A DNA stretch of 64,000 nt from Streptomyces sp. NBS 14/10 (GTDB taxonomy: Bacteria > Actinomycetota > Actinomycetes > Streptomycetales > Streptomycetaceae): assembly GCF_002224125.1 (NCBI RefSeq), contig NZ_NCSM01000057.1, positions 133,906-197,905 on the forward strand. Direction: 5' to 3'. Shown one piece after another: positions 1-8,147 of this stretch. Numbering within the stretch: position 1 is the stretch's first letter; every line of letters starts with the position of its first letter. The notes below the pieces were generated by a model. The model did no database searches and was not told where the DNA came from. It saw only the letters and a list, made by a program, of their open reading frames with translations. The translations under genes were made by a program, and so were the position numbers.

Positions 1-1
1 T

Positions 2-505
2 GCGCGTCCGGAGGGACCTGCGCGTCCTGAGCGGCCTGCGCGTCCGGAGGGGCTCGAGCAGCCTCCGCGGCCTGACCGGTCCCAGCCGCCCGAGCGGCCC
101 CCTCGGCCTGAGCGACCCCAGCGTCCTGAAGGGCCCGACCGAGCCGATCGGCCCGATAGGCCCCGACGGCCTGAGCGTCCCGACCGACCGCCGCGACCTG
201 ACCGACCCGGCCCGCCCGACCGACCTGAGCGGCCTCAGCGTCCCGAACGGTCCCAGCGTCCCGATCGACCGCCGCGACCCGATCGCCCCGACCGACCGCC
301 GCGGCCTGACCGACCCCGGCGACCCGATCGACCCGACCGACCCGACCGGCCGGACCGACCCGACCGACCCGAACGGTCCCAGCGACCCGATCGACCGCCG
401 CGCCCTGATCGACCCCAGCACGCCGACCGACCCCAGCACGCCGACCGCCCCGACCGTCCCGACCGGCCCCAGCGCCCCGACCGTCCCGACCGGCCCCAGC
501 GCCCC
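2..505 (+). repeat. Degenerate repeat coding for (Arg-Pro-Asp/Glu) tripeptides
   Basis: This is a GC-rich degenerate array with a 9-base (three-codon) period and 6-base sub-elements such as CCGACC. Read in the glycosyltransferase frame it gives RPDRPERPQRP-type tripeptides. Differences between copies fall mostly at third positions of that frame (cga/cgg/cgt/cgc and agg for Arg, ccc/cct/ccg for Pro, gac/gat/gag/gaa for Asp/Glu), so the peptide pattern is conserved while the DNA drifts. The +1 frame has better Streptomyces codon usage, but there the differences change residues and the frame becomes nonsense after about base 560. Confidence 0.75.
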
Positions 506-2185
506 ACCCGGCCCCGGCGCCCGGGCGCGGTCGACGAGCCCCCGCCGCGCCCCCGGCGGAGGCGCCCGCCCCTGCTGTCAGTCGAGCGCGGCATCTTCCC
601 CAAGCTGGGCCGCAACGGTCGGCTGGCGCTGCTCTTCTCCGTACTCACCGGGCTGCTCAGCATCGGCTACCACCTGTTCCGCTATCCGCTGTACCTCACC
701 GACGAGGGCATCTATATGCAGCGGGCCTGGTCGCTGGTCCGGGAGACCCGGCTGTCCCCGTACACCTACGACTACGACCACGCCCCGGCGGGCTGGATCA
801 CGCTGGCCGGCTGGGCGTTCCCGCTGCCGAAGCAGTTCGAGGCATTCGGGAACGCGATCAACACCGGCCGGTTCCTGATGCTGCTGGTGCACCTGGCGTC
901 GGTCGTGTTGCTCTTCGAGGTCACCCGGAGGCTGTCCGGCACCGTGCTGGCCGCCACCATCGCCGCGTTCTTCTTCAACCTCTCGCCGATCTCGGTCTAC
1001 TACCAGCGTCAGGTGCTGCTGGACAACCTGATGATCTTCTGGATGCTGCTGGCCCTGTACGCCCTGCTGCGCCGCGAGACCACGATCAGATCCGCGTTCG
1101 CCGGCGGGATCGCCCTGGGCATCGCGCTGATCACGAAGGAGAACGCGCTCTTCTTCGCCCCGACCTTCATGTATCTGCTCTATCGAAGAATCCAGGGCTC
1201 CGCGAGCCGGCGGTTCACCCGCGCGCTGTGGCCATTCGCCGCGGCGGCGCCGGTCGGCGCGTATGTCACCTACGCCCTGCTCAAGAACGAGCTGATGCCC
1301 AGCGGGCTCGACTTCGACCTGGCCAATCCGCCGGCGGACCACGTCTCGCTGCTCTACACCCTGTGGTGGCAGATCAACCGTAGTCAGGGCAGCCTGCTCA
1401 ACCACCACGGCCTGCTGTACACCAGCTGGCTGCCCCGGGACTCGTTCCTGCTGCTGGCCGGAATGGCGACCACGGTCATCAGCCTGTGGTGGGGAATGCG
1501 GAAACACCGGCGGGATCTGGGGTTTTTCGTCGCCGGGACGCTGGGCTTCGGATATGCCTTCTATCTGCTGCGCGGCAGCGTGGTGCTGGACTTCTACATC
1601 ACCCCGCTGATTCCGATGTTCGCCATGAACATCGGAATGGTCACGGACCGACTGCTGCGGCGGCCGGTGCTCCGCAAGGTGCTCGGCCGGGCGAGTTCCA
1701 AGGTGCGGATAGCGGTGCCCGCGCTGCTCGCCGTCATGCTGCTGGCCTCGCCCTCCACCGGATACATCCTGACCGTCAACACCGAGGGCCGCGTCGCGGT
1801 CGCGGACCAGTACCAGCACAAGCTGGCCCTGACCCATATGCAGCTGGCGCAGATCGCCTGGGTACGCAAGCACGTCTCGCCCAAGGCGCGGATCATCATG
1901 GACGACGACATGTGGGGTGAATTGCATGACGTGCATCCGGTCTACCCGTACGCGCATTCCCACTGGAACGCCTCGTCCGACCCTGCCCTGCGGGACAAGC
2001 TCTTCCGTAAGAGATGGCAGAACGTCGACTACATCATCATGTCCAACAAGATGCGCAACGCAATTCACCGCAACAACGGCGACGGCCGGGAGAACTGGAT
2101 CCTGGCGGCACTACGGAATTCGGAAAGGGTATGGGCGGACATCCGCGGCGGCATCAGGCTGGAAATCTATCGGGTGAACAAATAG
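2..2185 (+). CDS. GT39/ArnT-like membrane glycosyltransferase with RPD-repeat N-terminal extension (5' end outside window)
   Basis: This is a polytopic membrane glycosyltransferase of the GT-C fold, expected to move a sugar from a polyprenyl-phosphate carrier to an acceptor on the outer face. The catalytic core begins near base 578. A first helix (LALLFSVLTGLLSIGYHL) is followed by the acidic loop LYLTDEGIY typical of GT39/PMT enzymes, then many hydrophobic helices to about base 1770 and a soluble C-terminal part. The first in-frame ATG is at 716, which would remove the first helix and the DE loop, so that start cannot be right. The frame is open back to base 2 with no ATG, GTG or TTG, so the start lies upstream of the window. 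Bases 2-505 encode Arg-Pro-Asp/Glu/Gln repeats, presumably a cytoplasmic tail. The next gene follows after 25 bp, suggesting co-transcription. The sugar and acceptor are unknown. Confidence 0.8.
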   Translation, partial: ARPEGPARPERPARPEGLEQPPRPDRSQPPERPPRPERPQRPEGPDRADRPDRPRRPERPDRPPRPDRPGPPDRPERPQRPERSQRPDRPPRPDRPDRPPRPDRPRRPDRPDRPDRPDRPDRPERSQRPDRPPRPDRPQHADRPQHADRPDRPDRPQRPDRPDRPQRPTRPRRPGAVDEPPPRPRRRRPPLLSVERGIFPKLGRNGRLALLFSVLTGLLSIGYHLFRYPLYLTDEGIYMQRAWSLVRETRLSPYTYDYDHAPAGWITLAGWAFPLPKQFEAFGNAINTGRFLMLLVHLASVVLLFEVTRRLSGTVLAATIAAFFFNLSPISVYYQRQVLLDNLMIFWMLLALYALLRRETTIRSAFAGGIALGIALITKENALFFAPTFMYLLYRRIQGSASRRFTRALWPFAAAAPVGAYVTYALLKNELMPSGLDFDLANPPADHVSLLYTLWWQINRSQGSLLNHHGLLYTSWLPRDSFLLLAGMATTVISLWWGMRKHRRDLGFFVAGTLGFGYAFYLLRGSVVLDFYITPLIPMFAMNIGMVTDRLLRRPVLRKVLGRASSKVRIAVPALLAVMLLASPSTGYILTVNTEGRVAVADQYQHKLALTHMQLAQIAWVRKHVSPKARIIMDDDMWGELHDVHPVYPYAHSHWNASSDPALRDKLFRKRWQNVDYIIMSNKMRNAIHRNNGDGRENWILAALRNSERVWADIRGGIRLEIYRVNK

Positions 2186-2210
2186 CCCGCCGGAAGAGGA
2201 GGTGAAGGCC

Positions 2211-3953
2211 ATGCCCGAGTACGACGACTACGACGAGTACGAAGAGTACGACGACAACTACGACACCCGTGAGGCAGACAGGCAGCGCGGGGACGACGGA
2301 GGCGACAGGAACGACAGGAGCGACAGGAGCGACAGAAGCGACAGGAGCGACAACGGGGGCGACGACTACGGCGAATACGGCGACGACGAGAAATACGACA
2401 AGTACGCCGAATACGACGACTACGACGGCTCCGGCGACGATTACGCCGATGATTACGCCGACTACGACGAGCCCCCGCCGAGGCGCGGCAGCGAGTCCGC
2501 CAAGTCCACCAGGACCCGCAAGACCTTCAAGGCTTCCAAGGCCTCATATGCCTCCGATGCCTCCGGAACCTCCGATGCCTCTCTGGGGGAGCCGAGCGCC
2601 GGCCAGGGGAAGCGCAAACGGATCTCCTGGAAAACGGTCCTGCTGGGCATCGTGGCCATCGCGATCGTCGGATCGCTGGTCAAGATGGTCGCGGGCGGCG
2701 GCCTCGGGAACGCCCTCAACACGTCCGGCGGCGGAGGCGGCCAGAAGAAGAGCGACACCCAGCAGCAGGAGGTCGTTCCGACGAAGAAGCCCAAGACCAT
2801 CAAGCTGGGCAATCAGCGGGTCCCGCAGGCCTCCGGCCCGATCATCGTCATCAACCCGGGCCTGGTCGCCCCCGGCGGCAAGGCGTCCGTCGAAGGCGGC
2901 GGCTTCGCCCCCAAGAGCACGGTCGACCTGCTGCTGACGACCAAGCGGTCGGGCAGCAAGGGCCGCGCCATCCGCACGGTCCGCACCGACAAGCACGGCT
3001 CGCTCTACGCGAACTTCACCATGCCGGAGTCGCTGGGCGGCAGGCCCGGCACGCTGGTCGCTCAGCAGCGCGGCGGCGGCCGGTCGGCCAAGGCCGAGCT
3101 GATCAGCGGCGGCGCGATAGGCACCGCGAAGATCAACAAGATGGTCGGCCGGCCGGGCGACGTGGTCTCGATCAGCGCCCGTGGCTTCAAACCGGGCGAG
3201 CAGATCAACGTCTTCTGGGGCCGGACCACCGGCACCCCCGTCGCCAGGCTGCGCACCGACGGCTCGGGCGGGGTGGGCCGGGCCGACATCCGGGTCGGCG
3301 TCGCCCCGACGGGCCAGTCCACCCTGGTGCTGGTCGGCCAGCAGAGCAAGACCACGGCCACCGCGCCGTTCCAGATGCTGAGCCTGTACCCGGCGATCAA
3401 GTCCTCCCCGTACGCGCTGAAGGCCGGACAGCGGATCAGGCTGTCGGGGAACCGGTTCGCGCCGAACGAGCGGGTGCTGGTCTACATCAACGCCACCAGC
3501 GGTCTCCCCGCCTTCACCACGCAGGCCAATTCCTTCGGCCAGATCCGCGACGTGGCGTTCGACGTGCCGTTCGGGCTGAAGGGCAGGCAGAGCCTGACCG
3601 CGATCGGCGACCAGAGCCGGGCCGTGGTCCGCTCGGGCTTCACCGTGCTGCCGTACTCCCCCAGCGCCGAGCCCAGCACCTTCGGCGGCAAGGCGGGCAC
3701 CACGCTGAGCTTCTACTGCTCCGGGTTCGCGCCCAACGAGACGGTGACCGTCTACGCCGGCAGCGGAAGCGTCGCCGGGCGGAAGATCGCCGTCTTCCAG
3801 GTCGACGGCCGGGGCAAGGCGGCGGCCGTGGGCTCGTACCGGATCACCACGGCCGACGAGAACGGCGTGTCCTTCAAGCTCATCGGCTCCAAGAGCGGCG
3901 GGGTCGCCAAGGCCGGCATCAACAACACGAGTGGCCAGGGCCAGGGGCACTAG
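2211..3953 (+). CDS. Membrane-anchored surface protein with Tyr/Asp-rich tail and four beta-sandwich repeats
   Basis: This gene encodes 580 residues of unknown function. Residues 1-85 are extremely rich in Tyr, Asp and Glu (YDDYDEYEEYDDNYD) and include a DRSDRSDRSD stretch. Residues 85-135 are Ser/Lys/Ala-rich. One membrane helix lies at about 141-160 (TVLLGIVAIAIVGSLV). Outside follow four repeats of about 90 residues starting near 210, 306, 390 and 480, each with a pattern like GxxxxxxGxxFAPNExVxVY, resembling Ig-like or IPT/TIG surface modules. The ATG at 2211 is preferred over the GTG at 2202 because AGGAGG at 2197-2202 sits 8 bases before the ATG and overlaps the GTG. It probably forms an operon with the glycosyltransferase upstream and could be its substrate or partner (inference). 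Confidence 0.8.
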   Translation: MPEYDDYDEYEEYDDNYDTREADRQRGDDGGDRNDRSDRSDRSDRSDNGGDDYGEYGDDEKYDKYAEYDDYDGSGDDYADDYADYDEPPPRRGSESAKSTRTRKTFKASKASYASDASGTSDASLGEPSAGQGKRKRISWKTVLLGIVAIAIVGSLVKMVAGGGLGNALNTSGGGGGQKKSDTQQQEVVPTKKPKTIKLGNQRVPQASGPIIVINPGLVAPGGKASVEGGGFAPKSTVDLLLTTKRSGSKGRAIRTVRTDKHGSLYANFTMPESLGGRPGTLVAQQRGGGRSAKAELISGGAIGTAKINKMVGRPGDVVSISARGFKPGEQINVFWGRTTGTPVARLRTDGSGGVGRADIRVGVAPTGQSTLVLVGQQSKTTATAPFQMLSLYPAIKSSPYALKAGQRIRLSGNRFAPNERVLVYINATSGLPAFTTQANSFGQIRDVAFDVPFGLKGRQSLTAIGDQSRAVVRSGFTVLPYSPSAEPSTFGGKAGTTLSFYCSGFAPNETVTVYAGSGSVAGRKIAVFQVDGRGKAAAVGSYRITTADENGVSFKLIGSKSGGVAKAGINNTSGQGQGH

Positions 3954-4047
3954 GCACGTGTGCGCACAGGCCGGGGGGGCCGGCCAGGGACAGTCACAGA
4001 CAAGCCCGGTGTTCCATAGTTGTACCATGCATGTCCTGGAGTGTCCT

Positions 4048-4482
4048 ATGAGTGTTATTTTCGGCCCGAATTCTCGAAGAGTCCTACAATTCCTCACCCA
4101 CATCGAGGATCTCTCCCCGGAGGAGATCGACCGCGTGGCCGATCTGTGGAAGCAGACCTCCAGCCAGACCCGCGCCGAGGGGTGGGCTGAGGTCCACCGC
4201 ACCACGTCCGACGAGGAGCAGTACCGGATCCTGGTCGCCGCCTCCGTGGCGCGCCGGGCCGCCCTGGACACGGCCCGGGCACACGGCCGGCACGACTGGG
4301 CGTTCTGGGCCGCGGTGTGGGACGCGGCGGCAGCGGTCGCCGTATGCGACCGCATCGGTGGCCACTACAACGTGCTGGTCGCCCCGCTGGCGGCGGTCAT
4401 GCCGTCGCTGGCGCACTGCAGACGTGACGAACTGACCACCTTGGAACTCCAAGGTGCCGTCCTCAAGGGAGGTGGAGGTTGA
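4048..4482 (+). CDS. Conserved hypothetical protein, first gene of sensor-kinase operon
   Basis: This gene encodes 144 residues, soluble and mainly helical, with no motif I recognise. The ATG at 4048 is chosen because GGAG lies 7 bases upstream; longer starts (4027, 3931) lack a ribosome site, and 3931 would overlap the previous gene. The stop codon TGA overlaps the ATG of the downstream hybrid kinase by one base (TGATG), so the two are translationally coupled. This suggests the small protein works with, or is controlled with, the kinase. It contains several Trp residues (DLWKQ, GWAEVH, HDWAFWAAVWD). Confidence 0.7.
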   Translation: MSVIFGPNSRRVLQFLTHIEDLSPEEIDRVADLWKQTSSQTRAEGWAEVHRTTSDEEQYRILVAASVARRAALDTARAHGRHDWAFWAAVWDAAAAVAVCDRIGGHYNVLVAPLAAVMPSLAHCRRDELTTLELQGAVLKGGGG

Positions 4483-6563
4483 TGCGCGACGACCGGATCC
4501 GAGTCGTGGTGGCCGATGACGACCCGGTGGTCCGGGAAGCGCTCGCGGACCTGATCGACTCCCACCCCGACCTGGCGCTGGTGGGCCTGGCCGTCAACCA
4601 CGAGCAGGCCGTACGCGCCGCGGTGGAGCACCGCCCGCGTGTCGTGGTGATGGATGTGCACATGCCCAAGGGCGACGCGCCCAGCAGCGTCCGCGCCATC
4701 CGTGAGCAGGTGCCCGGGGCCCGCGTGGTGGCCCTCTCGGCCCATGGCGACCGGGAGACCGTGCTCAACATGCTCGCGGTCGGGGCCACCGGCTACCTGG
4801 TCAAGGGCACCCCCGCCGAAGAAATACTCGAGGCGATCACCCGGGCCGCCCGCGACCAGTTCTCCATGTCCGGGGAGCTCATCGCCGACTGCACCGAGCC
4901 GCTGCGGCGGGCCGACCGCGCCTCCTGGCGGTTCGAGGAGCTGGTGGGCAACCGGCTCGAGGAGTCGTATCTGGAACTGCTCGGCCAGGCGCCGTGCGGT
5001 GTGCTGATCGTCGGCGCCCGCGGGCGGATCGAGTCCGCCAACGCACACGCCCGGCACATGTTCGGCTACAGCTCGGCCGAGCTCCGCGACAAGCGGCTGC
5101 GCGACCTGGTCCCCGACCGCTACCGCACCGCCGCCGAGCAGCTGATCGGGCGGCAGTTCACCGCCCCCTCCGCGATGACCGGGCGGCGCCGGGACGGCAC
5201 CGAGTTCCCCGCCCAGTTCAGCGGCGGCCACCTCCAGGGCAGGCGGCCCCGGTGTGTGGTCTTCGTCGCGGACCTGAGCCAGCTGCGGGCGGCCGAGGGC
5301 CGGTTCCGGCAGGTCATCGAGTCCTCCCCGGACGCGATGGTGATCGTGGACGCCGCCGGGCGGATCCAGACGGCCAACCGCCGTACCGAGGCCCTGTTCG
5401 GCTACGACCGCGACCAGCTGATCGGCCGCGCCGTCGAGGCGCTCCTCCCCGACCAGCCGCTGACCATCTCGCTGCGCGACTGGGCCGACTCCGCGGAGGA
5501 GCCCCTGGGCCACAGCATGGAGCTGGTCGGGCGGCGCAGCGACGCCAAGCAGTTCCCGGCCGACGTCAGCATCATCCCGCTGCGCACCGAGGACGGGCTG
5601 CTGACCGTGCTGGCCATCAAGGACATCACCGAGGTGCAGCGGGCCCAGTTCGTCCTGGAGCGCAGCCTGGAGCTGCTGGAGATCACGGACCGGGACCGCC
5701 AGGCGCTGCTCAGCCATCTCGTCCACGCCCAGGAAGCGGAGCGCGGACGTATCGCCGCCGATATCCACGACGACACCATCCAGGTCATCACGGCCGCCAG
5801 CCTCCGGCTCCAGCAGCTGCGGCGGCGGCTGCGTGACCCCGACGAGCAGCGGATCATGGAGAAGCTGGACGAAACCCTCAAGCTCTCGCTGAGCCGGCTG
5901 CGTCAGCTGATCTTCGACCTGCGGCCGTCCAGCCTGGAGCACGGCTGCCTGGCCGCCGCGCTGCGCGGGCTCCTGGAGCAGATACGCACCGAGACCGGCG
6001 TCGAATACCGGCTGGAGGACCGGATCGCGGCCAAGCCCCCGCCCGAGACCATGGCCCTGATCTACCGCACCGCGCAGGAAGCCCTGATGAACGTGCGCAA
6101 GCACGCGCGGGCGAAGACGGTCCATGTGCAGCTGCTGGGGCTCGACGAGGGCTGCCTGGTACGGATCGTGGACGACGGGCGGGGCTACAACCCGCTCGAG
6201 GTGGAGTCCCGCCCCGGCCATCTGGGCCTGTCGCTCATCCAGGAGCGGGCCCAGATCGCGGGCGGCTGGTGCCGTATCGAGAGCGCGCCGGGCGCGGGCA
6301 CCACGGTCGAGTTCTGGGTGCCGCTCGGCGAGACGCCCGGCCATGGCCCGCTCCCCTTCGGCCCGGCGGACGCCTCGGGCTTCCCGGATTCCCTGGGGCC
6401 GTCCGACTCTCTGGATTCCCTGGATGTACCGGGGTCGTCGCCCGCGGCACCGGACCTGGGGGAGCTACGGGACGGGCCGGGTCTGCCGGACGTGTCAGAC
6501 GCGTCGGACGGGCCGGACGCATCGACCCTCCTGGACCGTCCGGAAGGGGACACGCAACCGTGA
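4482..6563 (+). CDS. Hybrid sensor histidine kinase, REC-PAS-PAS-HisKA_3-HATPase
   Basis: This is a 693-residue soluble kinase with no membrane segment. Residues 1-125 are a receiver domain with the acidic pair in VVVADDDPVV, phospho-acceptor Asp in VVVMDVHMP and Lys in GYLVKG. Two PAS domains follow (about 165-265 and 275-390). The NarL-class dimerisation domain has the phospho-His in AADIHDDTIQ, and the HATPase_c domain has NVRKHARA, VDDGRGYN and GHLGLSLIQERA. The last 65 residues are a disordered Ser/Asp/Pro tail. An N-terminal receiver on a cytoplasmic NarL-class kinase suggests it integrates a phosphate input with a PAS-sensed signal. The ATG overlaps the previous stop, and its own stop overlaps the GTG of the response regulator at 6560, so the three genes form one operon. 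Confidence 0.9.
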   Translation: MRDDRIRVVVADDDPVVREALADLIDSHPDLALVGLAVNHEQAVRAAVEHRPRVVVMDVHMPKGDAPSSVRAIREQVPGARVVALSAHGDRETVLNMLAVGATGYLVKGTPAEEILEAITRAARDQFSMSGELIADCTEPLRRADRASWRFEELVGNRLEESYLELLGQAPCGVLIVGARGRIESANAHARHMFGYSSAELRDKRLRDLVPDRYRTAAEQLIGRQFTAPSAMTGRRRDGTEFPAQFSGGHLQGRRPRCVVFVADLSQLRAAEGRFRQVIESSPDAMVIVDAAGRIQTANRRTEALFGYDRDQLIGRAVEALLPDQPLTISLRDWADSAEEPLGHSMELVGRRSDAKQFPADVSIIPLRTEDGLLTVLAIKDITEVQRAQFVLERSLELLEITDRDRQALLSHLVHAQEAERGRIAADIHDDTIQVITAASLRLQQLRRRLRDPDEQRIMEKLDETLKLSLSRLRQLIFDLRPSSLEHGCLAAALRGLLEQIRTETGVEYRLEDRIAAKPPPETMALIYRTAQEALMNVRKHARAKTVHVQLLGLDEGCLVRIVDDGRGYNPLEVESRPGHLGLSLIQERAQIAGGWCRIESAPGAGTTVEFWVPLGETPGHGPLPFGPADASGFPDSLGPSDSLDSLDVPGSSPAAPDLGELRDGPGLPDVSDASDGPDASTLLDRPEGDTQP

Positions 6564-7237
6564 CCGCGCCGGCCGATCTCACCAAGGTGCTGATCGTCGA
6601 GGACCACCGGGTGGTGGCCGAGGGGCTGTGGGCGCTACTCGCGGAGTACTCGGACCTGACCGTGGTGGGGTGGGCCGACTCGGTCGCGGAAGTCGTCCCC
6701 ATGGCCAAGGAGCTGGGCCCCGATGTGGCGCTCGTCGACTTCCGCCTGCCCGATGGGACGGGAGCCGACGCGGCGGCCGCGATCCGGGCCAACGATCCCT
6801 CGACCGCCATCGTGATCCTCAGCGCGGACGCCAGCGACTCGGCGCTGCTGGCCGCGGTGGAGGCCGGGGCCTGCGGCTATCTGCTCAAGTCGGCGAGCGG
6901 TGACGAGATCGCCGACGCCATCCGCTCGGCGGCCGAGGGCGAAACCCTCATCCCGGCCAGCACCCTCGTCGAGGTCCTGGCCCGGCACCGGGAGACCGCG
7001 CGCTCCTCCGCCCAGCAGACCGAGCGGCTGGAGAGCCTGACCCCGCGCGAGCAGGAGATCCTGACCCTGATGAGCCAGGGCCTGGACAACCGGGCGGTCG
7101 CGGAGCGGTTGAGCATCAGTTACGCCACCGTACGGACGCATGTGCGCAAGATCCTGGAGAAGCTGGAAGTGCGGTCCCAGCTGGAGGCGGTCGCGAAGGC
7201 CGCCGACTGGGGCTTCCGCCACGTGGAACCGGAGTGA
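6560..7237 (+). CDS. NarL/FixJ-family response regulator
   Basis: This gene encodes 225 residues. The receiver domain has the acidic pair in VLIVEDHRVV, phospho-acceptor Asp in ALVDFRLPDG and Lys in GYLLKS. The C-terminal LuxR-type helix-turn-helix reads LTPREQEILTLMSQGLDNR...SYATVRTHVRKILEKL. The GTG start overlaps the kinase stop (GTGA), so this is its cognate regulator by position. Targets are unknown. A tandem repeat array begins 13 bp after the stop. Confidence 0.93.
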   Translation: MTAPADLTKVLIVEDHRVVAEGLWALLAEYSDLTVVGWADSVAEVVPMAKELGPDVALVDFRLPDGTGADAAAAIRANDPSTAIVILSADASDSALLAAVEAGACGYLLKSASGDEIADAIRSAAEGETLIPASTLVEVLARHRETARSSAQQTERLESLTPREQEILTLMSQGLDNRAVAERLSISYATVRTHVRKILEKLEVRSQLEAVAKAADWGFRHVEPE

Positions 7238-7250
7238 CGCCGAGACTCCC

Positions 7251-7350
7251 GATTGGCTGACCCCCGATTGGCTGACCCCCGATTGGCTGACCCCCGATTG
7301 GCCGACCCCACCTGGCCGACCCCAACCGGCTGCCCCACTCGGCTGACCCC
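7251..7350. repeat. 15-bp tandem repeat array downstream of response regulator
   Basis: The unit GATTGGCTGACCCCC occurs three times exactly (7251, 7266, 7281) and once with two changes (7296), followed by about 40 bases of decayed copies (CTGGCCGACCCC, CGGCTGCCCC, CGGCTGACCCC). The unit is not palindromic and does not encode a credible protein. The array fills most of the 177-bp gap before the PAP2 gene. Confidence 0.9.
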
Positions 7351-7414
7351 AACCAGGTGAGACAAAACCCCCACTAGGGGGAATTCCGGACGGCCCGAGC
7401 CGAGTTTCCTCCCC

Positions 7415-8133
7415 ATGCGCCGCAGCCATCGGATCCTCCTGCTGGCCGCCGCCGTGACTTACGCGGCGGTCGCGGTGGGCGTGTTCACCACCTCGCCCCT
7501 GGTCCGGCTCGACTGGCACGTGGCGATGTTCAAGCCGTACAAGCAGTGGCCGTGGGCCCAGGGCCCGATCGATGTGTTCATCATCGCGGGCCAGCGCGGC
7601 CCCACCGCGCTGGCGGCGCTGGCCTGGCTGGGCTGGCGCTCCTGGCGTACCGGAAGCGCGCGCCCGGTGCTCGTCTTCGGCCTCGCCCTCGCGCTCCTCA
7701 ACGCGAGCGTGGGCGCCGTCAAGCTCGGTGTGGGCCGCCTCGGCCCGCATTACGCGCACACCCTCGGCTCGGCCGAGCTGTTCCACGGCGGGATGATCTT
7801 CCCTTCCGGCCACACCGCGAACGGGGTCGTCGTCTGGGGCACCCTGGCCTATCTCGCGACCCGCCACCGCCGGGCGGCGGGCGCGGCGGCCGGGGTCATG
7901 GCCCTCGCGATCGGTCTCGCCACCGTCTATCTGGGCACTCACTGGGTCAGCGACGTGCTGGGCGGCTGGGCCGCCGGGGCGCTGGTGCTGCTGGCCCTGC
8001 CGCTGTTCGAGCCGTACGTCGCCGTGGCGGAGCGGCGGCTCGAACGGAGCGGATGGCTCGGCCGACTCGGCCGGTTCGGGGCGCGCTCGCCCCCGGCCGG
8101 CCGCATGTGCCCGTATCCGCACTCGTCCCGTGA
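7415..8133 (+). CDS. PAP2-family phosphatase, no in-frame stop at its expected end
   Basis: This is a membrane-bound type-2 phosphatidic acid phosphatase-like protein, probably acting on a lipid phosphate. It has about six helices and the three PAP2 motifs: KLGVGRLGP (variant of KxxxxxxRP), PSGHT and THWVSDVLGG. ATG 7415 opens with a signal-like helix. The reading frame does not stop before the next gene. It runs out of frame through the response regulator and joins the frame of the kinase that ends at 10453. Base composition in this frame deteriorates after about 8100. A one-base shift near the C run at 8090-8094 would give an end ...PHVPVSALVP with TGA at 8133, 14 bp before the next start. 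I give 8133 as the probable end; frameshift, assembly error or true loss of stop are all possible. Confidence 0.6.
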
Positions 8134-8147
8134 GCAGGTGAGCCAAA

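Noticed and set aside
235..663. Minus-strand 142-codon Gly/Arg/Ser-rich ORF
   Set aside because: It is the complement of the Arg-Pro-Asp repeat region. It has no ribosome site, and its repeat variation is not synonymous.
578..2068. Minus-strand 496-codon ORF
   Set aside because: It lies opposite the glycosyltransferase and has the His/Gln/Arg-rich composition typical of antisense frames in high-GC DNA.
7251..7350. CRISPR array
   Set aside because: The units are directly adjacent with no spacers, and no cas gene is present.
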